5,402 bases of DNA from Erythrobacter sp. UBA3075 (GTDB taxonomy: Bacteria; Pseudomonadota; Alphaproteobacteria; Sphingomonadales; Sphingomonadaceae). The DNA is taken from contig DFBR01000027.1 in NCBI GenBank assembly GCA_002367375.1, forward strand, positions 1 through 5,402, read 5' to 3'. How positions within the stretch are numbered: position 1 is the first letter of the stretch; each line of letters begins with the position of its first letter. Shown here in pieces: positions 1 to 5,402 of this stretch. Made by a program: the position numbers and the translations under genes. The notes below the pieces were generated by a model, which was not told the DNA's origin, did not search any database, and worked only from the letters and a program-made list of their open reading frames with translations.

Positions 1-994
1 ATGGGGTAGTGTCGTAGGGGATCTTCCAAGCCACATCAGGCGGCAACCCTCCCTCAATTTCGGCCAAGCGTTCCCGCACACCTTCGGCGGTGGTCAATGC
101 ATTGGCGCCGGTAGCGAGCTGGATCGCCATCCCGGCCATCGGCTGTCCGTTGAGGGTGGCGGAGGTCGCATAGTTTTGCGCCCCGATCTCGACTCTCGCG
201 ACCTCACCCAGGCGCACCACTGCTGCACCTGTGTTGGCCCGCAAAATGATGTTCTCGAATTCCTCCACGGTAGAGAAGCGGCCTTCAGTGGAGATGTTGG
301 CCGTAATAAGCTGCCCTTCAGCAAGTGGCTGTGCGCCGATAGCTCCGCCCGCCGTCTGGGCGTTTTCCTCGCGGACTGCTGCCAACACGGCTGACGGAGA
401 CAGATTGTAGGAGGCCAATGCTTCAGGATCGAGCCAGATGCGCATTGCATAGGGCGATCCGAACAACATAACGTCGCCCACGCCGTTTACACGGCGCAAT
501 TCGTCGATCACCTGGTTTGACGCGATATTACCTAGATCGGTGGAACCAAGACTTCCGCTGGTAGACGTCAAGGCCACGATCATGAGGAAGCCCTGGCTTG
601 CCTGCCGAACGGTGATACCCTGGCGGCGTACCTCCTCGGGCAGACGAGCCTCCACCGTGCTGAGGCGGTTCTGCACCTCGGTTTGCGCGATATCGATATC
701 GGTACCCGCTTCGAAGGTCAGAGTAATGCTGGCCTGCCCCGTCGAGGTGCTGGTCGAGGACATATAGAGAAAGCCATCGACGCCATTGAGTTGCTGCTCG
801 ATTACCTGAGTAACATTCTGCTCAAGCGTCTCTGCCCCAGCGCCTGGATAAACGACATTAATCGTCAGCGACGGTGGTGCGACCTCCGGATACTGTTCAA
901 CCGGCAATGAGCGGAGCGCGAGAAGGCCCGCCAGCAAGATGGCCAGCGAGACCACCCAGGCGAAGATCGGTCGATCTATGAAGAAGCGTGCCAT
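1..994 (-). CDS. RND multidrug efflux pump, inner-membrane permease (AcrB/MexB type), N-terminal part
   Basis: This is the proton-driven inner-membrane pump of a tripartite efflux complex, which works with the adaptor encoded just upstream and an outer-membrane channel not seen here. The start ATG is at 994-992, and 331 complete codons are present before the left edge; the family is about 1,040 residues, so roughly one third is seen. The N-terminus (MARFFIDRPIFAW) and first membrane helix (about residues 10-28) are typical of the HAE1 family. The porter-domain signatures VTQVIEQQLNG, YAMRIW, LATGANAL and the final YDTTP follow AcrB almost without gaps, so AcrB numbering carries over. Binding-pocket residues F136, F178 and Y275 are kept, whereas AcrB S46, Q89, Q176 and I277 are N, S, M and T here. 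The proton-relay helices lie outside the window. The start is 3 nt after the adaptor stop, and no strong ribosome-binding site is visible, so coupled translation is likely. The family assignment is firm; substrates cannot be predicted. Confidence 0.95.
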   Translation of the reverse strand, partial: MARFFIDRPIFAWVVSLAILLAGLLALRSLPVEQYPEVAPPSLTINVVYPGAGAETLEQNVTQVIEQQLNGVDGFLYMSSTSTSTGQASITLTFEAGTDIDIAQTEVQNRLSTVEARLPEEVRRQGITVRQASQGFLMIVALTSTSGSLGSTDLGNIASNQVIDELRRVNGVGDVMLFGSPYAMRIWLDPEALASYNLSPSAVLAAVREENAQTAGGAIGAQPLAEGQLITANISTEGRFSTVEEFENIILRANTGAAVVRLGEVARVEIGAQNYATSATLNGQPMAGMAIQLATGANALTTAEGVRERLAEIEGGLPPDVAWKIPYDTTP

Positions 995-997
995 TCG

Positions 998-2164
998 CTA
1001 GCGCGCCTGGGTAGAGGAAGGGGCAGAAGAAACGGAAGCGGGTCGGCCCCCGGTAGACGCATTGATCATATCGACTGGAACGTCTGGACGAATTTTTTGA
1101 AGATTGCTGACGATTACTACATCACCCGGACTCAGGCCGCTTTCAACAACCCAATTGCCATCGATCATGTCGCCGAGCGTGATTGGCCGAACCACGGCCT
1201 GCCCGTCATCGCCGACTAGAAATACGGTACCGCCGTCACCGGTTAGCGTCACGGCGTGCTGGGGAATTGTGATCCCATTCTGAAGCACTCCAGCATAGAT
1301 TTTCGCGCGCACGAACTCGCCCGGAAGCAGCAGACGCGAGGGATTGCTGAACTCGGCGCGCAGCTCGACAGTCCCGGTCTGCTCGTCGACCGAGAAATCA
1401 AGAAAATCGATATAACCCGTAATAGGATATTCGGTCCCGTTGCTGAAGGTGAGACGCACCTCCATCTGTTCGCCATCATTCAGATCGATTTCGCCCGAAG
1501 CGATGGCGCGGCGCAGGTCAATAACCTCGCTGGCTGCTTGTGCGAAGCTTACATAAACTGACGAAATCTGTTCGATTCGGGTCATCAGCGTGCCTTCCGG
1601 CTGACTGACAAGGGCCCCTTCGGTAACCTGCGCACGGCCTGCACGACCGCTGATCGGCGCGCGCACGGTGGTATAACCAAGTTGCAGAGAGGCCGCCTCC
1701 ATCTGTGCCTGGATCTGGGCGACATTTGCCTCCGCCTCACGCGAAGCGGCAATCGCCGCGTCGTATTCCTGGCTACTGATCGCGTTTTCTTCGACCAACG
1801 GGCGATAGCGGTCGACCACAGCCCGGGCATTGGCTGCTGTCGCCTGAGCGCGAGCAAGTGCAGCCCTCGTTTGATTTAGACTGGCACGCAGTTCGCGCGG
1901 ATCGATGCGGAAAAGCGGCTGCCCCTCGCTTACATCGGTTCCTTCTTCGTAAAGCCGCTCTTGCACTATCCCCGTAACCCGGGCGCGCACCTCTGCCTGG
2001 CGTACCGGCTCGACCCGTCCTGGTAATTCGATTATGTTGGGAACGGTTTGCGCAGCTACTGTTACCGTGCGGACCGGAATCGCCTGGACCGCCGTTTCTT
2101 CATTCGGTTCGGAACAGCCGACGAGCAACAGGGCCGCGGCTAAGATTACAATTTTTGATTTCAC
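998..2164 (-). CDS. Efflux RND periplasmic adaptor subunit (AcrA/MexA-type membrane fusion lipoprotein)
   Basis: This 388-residue adaptor links the RND pump to an outer-membrane channel across the periplasm. The chosen start is GTG at 2164-2162, because it directly yields a lipoprotein signal peptide: MKSK, a hydrophobic run, then the lipobox LVGC with the lipidated cysteine at residue 17 and Ser at +2. The first half of the lipoyl domain is at about 49-92 (LPGRVEPV, VTGIVQERLYEEGTDVSEGQ, LFRID). An Ala/Gln-rich alpha-helical hairpin follows at about 93-165. It contains R119, L123 and S130 in the R-x3-L-x6-S spacing known to contact TolC-type channels. The second lipoyl half has TVRAPISGRAG, followed by beta-barrel and membrane-proximal domains (GYIDFLDFSVDEQTGTVELR, LLPGEFV). 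The length fits the family. It is the first gene of the efflux operon and is presumably controlled by the divergent TetR repressor through the promoter and palindrome just upstream. Confidence 0.96.
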   Translation of the reverse strand: MKSKIVILAAALLLVGCSEPNEETAVQAIPVRTVTVAAQTVPNIIELPGRVEPVRQAEVRARVTGIVQERLYEEGTDVSEGQPLFRIDPRELRASLNQTRAALARAQATAANARAVVDRYRPLVEENAISSQEYDAAIAASREAEANVAQIQAQMEAASLQLGYTTVRAPISGRAGRAQVTEGALVSQPEGTLMTRIEQISSVYVSFAQAASEVIDLRRAIASGEIDLNDGEQMEVRLTFSNGTEYPITGYIDFLDFSVDEQTGTVELRAEFSNPSRLLLPGEFVRAKIYAGVLQNGITIPQHAVTLTGDGGTVFLVGDDGQAVVRPITLGDMIDGNWVVESGLSPGDVVIVSNLQKIRPDVPVDMINASTGGRPASVSSAPSSTQAR

Positions 2165-2185
2165 GTGTGGGCGACTTTCAGTCAG

Positions 2186-2205
2186 CTTTTGTGCATGTGC
2201 AAAAG
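2186..2205. promoter_or_regulatory. Candidate TetR-family operator (20-bp imperfect palindrome)
   Basis: CTTTTGTGCATGTGCAAAAG pairs at 8 of 10 positions around a CATG centre, with perfect 6-bp outer arms CTTTTG/CAAAAG. It lies in the divergent tetR/adaptor intergenic region, abuts the -10 of the efflux promoter and covers its predicted start site. A repressor bound there would block RNA polymerase. TetR-family dimers commonly bind palindromes of about this size in this position. That the neighbouring regulator binds here is inference. Confidence 0.6.
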
Positions 2206-2211
2206 TGTAAT
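2206..2211 (+). promoter_or_regulatory. Weak candidate -10 element for tetR
   Basis: TGTAAT matches five of six bases of the -10 consensus and would start transcription near 2218, upstream of the preferred tetR ATG at 2261. No good -35 lies 16-18 bp upstream. The candidate palindrome at 2186-2205 would occupy the spacer, which would suit autoregulation. Low certainty. Confidence 0.25.
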
Positions 2212-2235
2212 AGGCATTACGCGCTTGTCCTGCAA
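2207..2235 (-). promoter_or_regulatory. Putative sigma70-type promoter of the efflux operon
   Basis: Read on the minus strand, TTGCAG (2235-2230) and TATTAC (2212-2207) are separated by exactly 17 bp. Each matches four of six bases of the -35 and -10 consensus. The predicted transcription start, near 2200, would give a leader of roughly 36 nt before the adaptor GTG. The position between divergent genes and the touching palindrome support the call. It is read by eye, without transcript data. Confidence 0.55.
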
Positions 2236-2260
2236 CCCGTTTTCGTCGAGTCCTACGCTA

Positions 2261-2890
2261 ATGATTGATCAAACCGAATGTGACCGACTTGACCGCCGCA
2301 GGCGAGCCTTCATCGAAGCTGCCCGGGAATTGTTCGTCAGGCAGGGCTACGAACGCACGACGCTGGGGGACATAGTCGATCGAGCAGGCGGCTCTCTGGC
2401 TACCGTCTACAAGCTGTTCGACAACAAGGAAGGGATACTCGAGGTTGTTGTTTTCGAAAAGGCATCTTCCGGCGCGGCGCTGGTCCGCGAGGCAGCTGAG
2501 AAAGGCGGCACGCCGCACGAAATCCTTCACCGCCTTGCCGTAAGCTTTCAGGCCCACTTCTTAGATCCGGAAGTAGTCGCTTTGGTTCGAATCGTTACCG
2601 CGCGAAGCGTAAGCAACAAGGACTTCGCCCGGCGCTTTTTCGAACGCACGGCAACGCGAACCCTTGATTCGCTCCAACAGCTCTTTACGGACTGGCACAA
2701 TCGAGGGATCGAACTGAACGCGCCACCGCATATACTGGCTGAATTGTTTCTTGGGCTGTTCGTAAGCGACGTTCATGCAGATGCGATCAGTCACAGGGCG
2801 GGAACGCACAACAGCCTTGAGCGATTGCGCGCCAGAACCGAGTTCTTTGTTATGGGATCGGGTGTGCTAGGCTCAGGACTCATTGATTGA
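2261..2890 (+). CDS. TetR/AcrR-family transcriptional repressor, likely regulator of the adjacent efflux operon
   Basis: A 209-residue DNA-binding repressor. The N-terminal domain (about residues 12-60) reads RRRAFIEAARELFVRQGYE, then TTLGDIVDRAGGSLATVYKLF, then the DNKEGIL segment. This is the canonical TetR helix-turn-helix, with the recognition helix around S45-F53. The C-terminal ligand and dimer domain (HFLDPEVVALVRIV, FARRFFERTATRTLDSL, AELFLGLFVSDVH) resembles the AefR-like TetR C-terminal family. The frame is open back to a GTG at 2165, but the ATG at 2261 is preferred. It gives the normal family length, starts shortly before the first domain helix, and leaves the 96-nt promoter/operator region non-coding. 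Only a weak GAG at 2248-2250 serves as ribosome-binding site. The gene is divergent from the adaptor gene, the classic arrangement for local control of an RND pump. The inducer is unknown. Confidence 0.92.
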   Translation: MIDQTECDRLDRRRRAFIEAARELFVRQGYERTTLGDIVDRAGGSLATVYKLFDNKEGILEVVVFEKASSGAALVREAAEKGGTPHEILHRLAVSFQAHFLDPEVVALVRIVTARSVSNKDFARRFFERTATRTLDSLQQLFTDWHNRGIELNAPPHILAELFLGLFVSDVHADAISHRAGTHNSLERLRARTEFFVMGSGVLGSGLID

Positions 2891-3260
2891 GCCAGAAGAT
2901 GACAGTTGCAGCGATGCAGATGGCGGACAGAATGGCTTGCTCAAGGCTCCCACTGCTTCGGATGTATAGATCGGCGAACCGCAACAAGGCGTCCGAAGTG
3001 AATGCGGATGCATAACGCGGAATCCGCCCCGGTGTGCGATCTGGCTTCGTTCCAAACGTCGCCCGTCTCCTAAGTTGCCAAGGCTCTACGTTGCCCCCAT
3101 GCCTCTCAAACGCATGCGCGGCTTGACGAGAGCGCATTACGTCCATGTCGAAGCCAGCCCCCGTAATTGGATCAGGGTTGGAACGGAGATATACCTGATA
3201 GGCTGAATGGATAGCTGATTTGCTGACCCGCTGGGCTTGTTCAGCAAAAGGATCCATCAT
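2880..3260 (-). CDS. Hypothetical protein with C-terminal hydrophobic segment (doubtful gene)
   Basis: I do not recognise this reading frame. From the tandem ATGs at 3260/3257 it gives about 126 residues: a polar helical stretch (PFAEQAQRVSKSAIHSAY), a basic middle (QLRRRATFG), then a C-terminal hydrophobic segment, AILSAICIAATVIFW, five residues before the end (…LNQ). This could be a single membrane anchor with the rest in the cytoplasm. The frame stays open upstream to an ATG at 3557, but that start would lie antisense to the first 150 nt of moaB and is unlikely. Non-ATG starts near 3347-3413 are possible and would add a Cys/Gly/Ala-rich stretch. No ribosome-binding site precedes 3260; the upstream bases are pyrimidine-rich. 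Third-position GC is only about 58% by hand count, a weak coding signal. The stop overlaps the end of tetR by 11 nt. It may be a real small gene, a gene remnant, or a chance frame in the otherwise empty 515-bp spacer. Confidence 0.35.
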   Translation of the reverse strand: MMDPFAEQAQRVSKSAIHSAYQVYLRSNPDPITGAGFDMDVMRSRQAAHAFERHGGNVEPWQLRRRATFGTKPDRTPGRIPRYASAFTSDALLRFADLYIRSSGSLEQAILSAICIAATVIFWLNQ

Positions 3261-3394
3261 GGTATCAGAATCGAGGAGTTCTGAAAGATTGTCTAACGTC
3301 AGCAGGTCTGGCCTTGGTCCGGGTCCATCAATAGCTGCAGTCGCCACATATGCCGCTATGGTGATGCAACCGCCGCAGAGCCCAGAAGAGCATT

Positions 3395-3401
3395 GGAAGG
3401 A
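3395..3401 (+). promoter_or_regulatory. Ribosome-binding site of moaB
   Basis: GGAAGGA lies 5 nt before the ATG at 3407. It is the clearest Shine-Dalgarno sequence in the window and fixes the moaB start. Confidence 0.7.
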
Positions 3402-3406
3402 CGCAA

Positions 3407-3943
3407 ATGGCAGGGATTGATCAAACTCAGGAGTTCCACCCGCTCCGCATTGCAATTGTAACCATCTCGGATACGCGGACCGAAGAAACCGACACTTCCG
3501 GGGCGTATCTGGCGGACAGTCTGGTCTCGGCGGGTCACGAGCTTGCGGGACGATCAATCGTCACCGATGATGTGCAGGCGATTGCCGAGCGGATCACCCA
3601 ACTGGTCAGTGACGCGCAAGTCGATGTCATCATCACCACGGGTGGAACCGGCTTCAGCCCGCGTGACGTGACGCCCGAAGCAGTTCGGCCATTACTGCGG
3701 CGCGAAATGGATGGCTTTTCAGTGCTGTTCCACCTCGCCAGCCAGAAAACCGTTGGGCTAGCCACATTGCAGTCGCGCGCTCTGGCAGGCCAGATTGAAG
3801 ACACCTTTGTCTTTTGCCTGCCCGGCTCGACCGGTGCGTGCCGCGACGGCTGGACGCAGGTCTTGCGCGATGAATTCGACAGCCGGCACAAACCATGCTC
3901 GCTCGCCGGTCAAATCCCCCGCCTACGTAGCGTATGCTCATGA
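3407..3943 (+). CDS. moaB: Molybdenum cofactor biosynthesis protein B (MoaB/MogA-like)
   Basis: A 178-residue protein of the MoaB/MogA fold, cytoplasmic by family. In characterised relatives it activates molybdopterin by adenylylation before molybdate insertion. E. coli MoaB itself is not needed for this, so the exact role depends on whether a mogA exists elsewhere. Conserved blocks are SDTRTEETDTSG (21-32), ITTGGTGFSPRDVTPEAV (76-93), the SRA at 123-125, LPGS (138-141), and the C-terminal DSRHKPC (158-164), which is typical of MoaB. The double-glycine TTGGTG loop and D87 of the RDVTPE segment belong to the pterin-binding site. The length fits the family, and the start is supported by GGAAGGA 5 nt upstream. 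The stop codon shares bases with the moeA start, so the two genes form one transcription unit. Confidence 0.93.
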   Translation: MAGIDQTQEFHPLRIAIVTISDTRTEETDTSGAYLADSLVSAGHELAGRSIVTDDVQAIAERITQLVSDAQVDVIITTGGTGFSPRDVTPEAVRPLLRREMDGFSVLFHLASQKTVGLATLQSRALAGQIEDTFVFCLPGSTGACRDGWTQVLRDEFDSRHKPCSLAGQIPRLRSVCS

Positions 3944-5127
3944 TTTCCTTTGATGAAGCCTTGGCCATCATTGCCGCGCAGGCAAGGCCGCTGGGCCGCG
4001 AGTCGGTAAATATTGTCGAGGCCGCGGGCCGCCGTTTGGCTGAAGACCTTCCGGCACGGATCGACGCCCCTGACCGCGCAGTTTCGGCAATGGACGGCTA
4101 TGCGGTGCGCGAAGCTGACTTGGCAACACTCCCGGCAACGCTGAAAATCGCCCGCGAAAATTTCGCCGGAGCAGCCGATGCGGGCACAATCGGCACCCGT
4201 GAATGCGCTCGGATTTTTACGGGCGCGCCGCTGCCGGAAGGCGCGGATCGCGTCATCGTGCAAGAGGTCGTCACGCGCAGTGGTGACAGCGCGACATTCG
4301 CTGGGGAGCTATCCAAGGCTCGCCATATCCGCGCGAAAGCATCCGATTTTGCCGAGGGCGACAGGCTGCTCGATGCTGGCCGCATTCTTGATCCGCGCGC
4401 CTTGGTTGCAGCTGCCGGAGGGGATCATGACCAAGTGCCATGTTTTCGCCAGCCATGTGTGCATTTGCTGTCCACCGGCGACGAACTGACAGCGCCTGGC
4501 ACCGCAAGCATGACGCCGGGTGCGATACCCAACAGTCTGTCTGTCGGGATCGCCAGTTTTGCCAGCGCGTGGGGAGGAAGTTTGATCGCGAGCGAGACCC
4601 TGCCCGATCAGCTCGCAGATATGGAAAAGGCAGCGGAAGATTCTTTGCGCGATGCCGACGTGGTCCTGATCACTGGAGGAGCGTCGGTTGGCGAACGCGA
4701 TTTTGCCAAGCGCATGTTCGCACCCGCCGGTCTGGAATTGCTGTTCGAGAAAGTTGCTATCAAGCCGGGCAAGCCGGTCTGGCTGGGACGCGCTCAGGGC
4801 CGTCTGGTGATGGGTCTACCCGGCAATCCAACCTCAGCCATGGTCACAGCGCGGCTGCTGCTTGCCCCGCTTCTCACCGGATTGGGCGGAGGAGTGCCAC
4901 AAGAAGCCTTGCGTTGGCAGAAACTTCCGCTCGCCAGTCAATTGGCCGCTGGGGGAGCGCGCGAAAACTTTGTCCGCGCGCGCTTGAATGACGGCCAAAT
5001 ATCTCCTCTCGGCAATCAGGATTCCAGCGCTCAGCATAGTCTGGCGAATGCCGATTTGCTGATCCGCGTTCCTAAAGATGCCCCCGCTTACGCTTCAGGC
5101 GATGAGGTTGTCGTGTTGCCATTCTGA
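3940..5127 (+). CDS. moeA: Molybdopterin molybdenumtransferase MoeA
   Basis: MoeA inserts molybdate into adenylylated molybdopterin in the cytoplasm, giving Mo-molybdopterin. From ATG 3940 the protein has 395 residues, close to the usual 400-410. An ATG two codons earlier (3934) is possible, but 3940 forms a classic ATGA overlap with the moaB stop and begins MISFDEAL, the usual MoeA opening. Blocks in order are SAMDGYAV (49-56), RIFTGAPLPEGADRV (91-105), HIRAKASDF (129-137), STGDEL (178-183), NSLSVGI (198-204), ITGGASVGERDF (244-255), KPGKPVWLG (275-283) and GLPGNPTSAMV (292-302). A C-terminal domain follows (NFVRARL near 4966-4989). The catalytic-site Asp of AMDGYA and the Glu of GDEL are present. 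The variants SVGERDF and AKASDF replace the commoner SVGDYDF and RGSDF but leave the core intact. No strong ribosome-binding site precedes it, so translation is probably coupled to moaB. Its 3' end overlaps the convergent mobA by 40 nt. Confidence 0.95.
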   Translation: MISFDEALAIIAAQARPLGRESVNIVEAAGRRLAEDLPARIDAPDRAVSAMDGYAVREADLATLPATLKIARENFAGAADAGTIGTRECARIFTGAPLPEGADRVIVQEVVTRSGDSATFAGELSKARHIRAKASDFAEGDRLLDAGRILDPRALVAAAGGDHDQVPCFRQPCVHLLSTGDELTAPGTASMTPGAIPNSLSVGIASFASAWGGSLIASETLPDQLADMEKAAEDSLRDADVVLITGGASVGERDFAKRMFAPAGLELLFEKVAIKPGKPVWLGRAQGRLVMGLPGNPTSAMVTARLLLAPLLTGLGGGVPQEALRWQKLPLASQLAAGGARENFVRARLNDGQISPLGNQDSSAQHSLANADLLIRVPKDAPAYASGDEVVVLPF

Positions 5128-5402
5128 GCAACCAGCCGCTGGCGCGCGACTTCGAGATCCTGACCCGTGTTCACGTTGAAGAACGGGTCGGGAGTTTCCT
5201 CCCAATCAGCGCATACGAAACCAACCGCTTCAGCAAAGCCGATAAGCGAACGACGTCCGGTCGCGCTATAGTCAGACAAGGCATCGCCGATATCGCTGCG
5301 CCAAAGCGAGCAGACCGGGTGAATTCTCCCGTTGCTTCGCGCCAGCGCCGCGCGTGACTGCGGGGCCCTGCGCAAAGCAAGAGCTAACTTCTCCAACAGG
5401 TC
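5088..5402 (-). CDS. mobA: Molybdenum cofactor guanylyltransferase MobA, C-terminal part
   Basis: Only the last 104 residues are in the window; the gene enters from the right edge, and the family is about 190-210 residues. MobA joins GMP from GTP to Mo-molybdopterin to make the MGD cofactor. The visible half has the family's HPVCSLW segment (codons around 5321-5301), where MobA proteins usually read HP followed by a hydrophobic strand. It then has GRRSLIGFAEAVGF, and the conserved DPFFNVNTGQDLEVA with the NVNT motif at 5177-5166. The N-terminal GTP-binding loop (LAGGxSxRMG) should lie beyond 5402 and cannot be checked. The tail extends about 20 residues past NVNT and ends at a TAA at 5090-5088, inside the moeA 3' end on the other strand. 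The match to the Moco neighbourhood makes the identification solid despite truncation. In-frame TTG at 5396 is internal and is not a start. Confidence 0.88.
   Translation of the reverse strand, partial: DLLEKLALALRRAPQSRAALARSNGRIHPVCSLWRSDIGDALSDYSATGRRSLIGFAEAVGFVCADWEETPDPFFNVNTGQDLEVARQRLVAQNGNTTTSSPEA

Noticed and set aside
1585..1879. Reading frames on both strands inside the adaptor gene
   Set aside because: The adaptor frame carries the continuous lipoyl and hairpin motifs through this stretch, so the others are shadows of it.
2165..2260. N-terminal extension of the TetR from GTG 2165
   Set aside because: It would place the promoter and palindromic operator inside coding sequence and begin with residues unlike any TetR N-terminus; the ATG at 2261 gives a normal-length protein.
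2881..3406. Search for tRNA, transposase fragments, terminal repeats or CRISPR-like repeats in the spacer
   Set aside because: No cloverleaf arms, direct repeats of useful length, inverted termini or recognisable transposase residues could be seen by eye.
3220..3420. Plus-strand 66-codon reading frame upstream of moaB
   Set aside because: It has no ribosome-binding site, a low-complexity Ser/Arg-rich product, and an end that overlaps the moaB start; it is best seen as a chance frame.
3261..3557. Extension of the orphan minus-strand frame back to ATG 3557
   Set aside because: It would run antisense through the first 150 nt and the ribosome-binding site of moaB, and the upstream residues (Pro/Arg/Cys-rich) look like an antisense shadow of moaB.
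4440..4991. Plus-strand 183-codon reading frame inside moeA
   Set aside because: It is an out-of-frame shadow of a strongly conserved MoeA coding region; the product is Arg/Ser-rich with no recognisable domain.
5132..5145. Short inverted repeat CCAGC/GCTGG after the moeA stop, considered as a terminator
   Set aside because: The stem is only 5 bp with a loop too small to form, no T-run follows, and it lies within mobA coding sequence.

Overview
The window looks like an ordinary chromosomal stretch of an alphaproteobacterium. The moderately high GC, the style of the MoeA, MobA and TetR proteins, and the gene content suggest a sphingomonad of the Erythrobacter/Sphingopyxis type. That placement is inferred from protein style and was not tested by any search.

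Left part (1-2890): a tripartite RND efflux locus with its local regulator. On the minus strand, a lipoprotein periplasmic adaptor (AcrA/MexA type) is followed after 3 nt by an AcrB/MexB-type inner-membrane pump. The pump runs off the left edge after about 331 codons. Divergently, on the plus strand, lies a TetR/AcrR-family repressor. The space between them holds a good sigma70-like promoter for the efflux operon. A 20-bp imperfect palindrome sits over the predicted transcription start and is the obvious candidate operator. The expected circuit is a repressor that shuts off the pump genes, and perhaps itself, until a ligand releases it.

Middle (2891-3406): a spacer of about 515 bp that is poorer in GC (about 54% by hand count, against about 60% in the flanking genes I sampled). 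Its only candidate gene is a minus-strand reading frame that I do not recognise. It ends in a hydrophobic C-terminal segment, overlaps the tetR stop by 11 nt, and has no convincing start signal.

Right part (3407-5402): molybdenum cofactor biosynthesis. moaB and moeA are translationally coupled on the plus strand through an ATGA overlap. The C-terminal half of mobA is convergent on the minus strand, overlaps the end of moeA by 40 nt, and runs off the right edge. MoaB-type proteins adenylylate molybdopterin, MoeA inserts molybdate, and MobA attaches GMP to form the bis-MGD cofactor used by DMSO-reductase-family enzymes, so the three genes cover the last steps of one pathway.

I see no tRNA, rRNA, CRISPR array, insertion sequence or integrase, and nothing that clearly amounts to an undescribed system. 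The items most worth a second look are the palindromic operator and promoter, the unassigned middle reading frame, and the overlapping convergent moeA/mobA ends.
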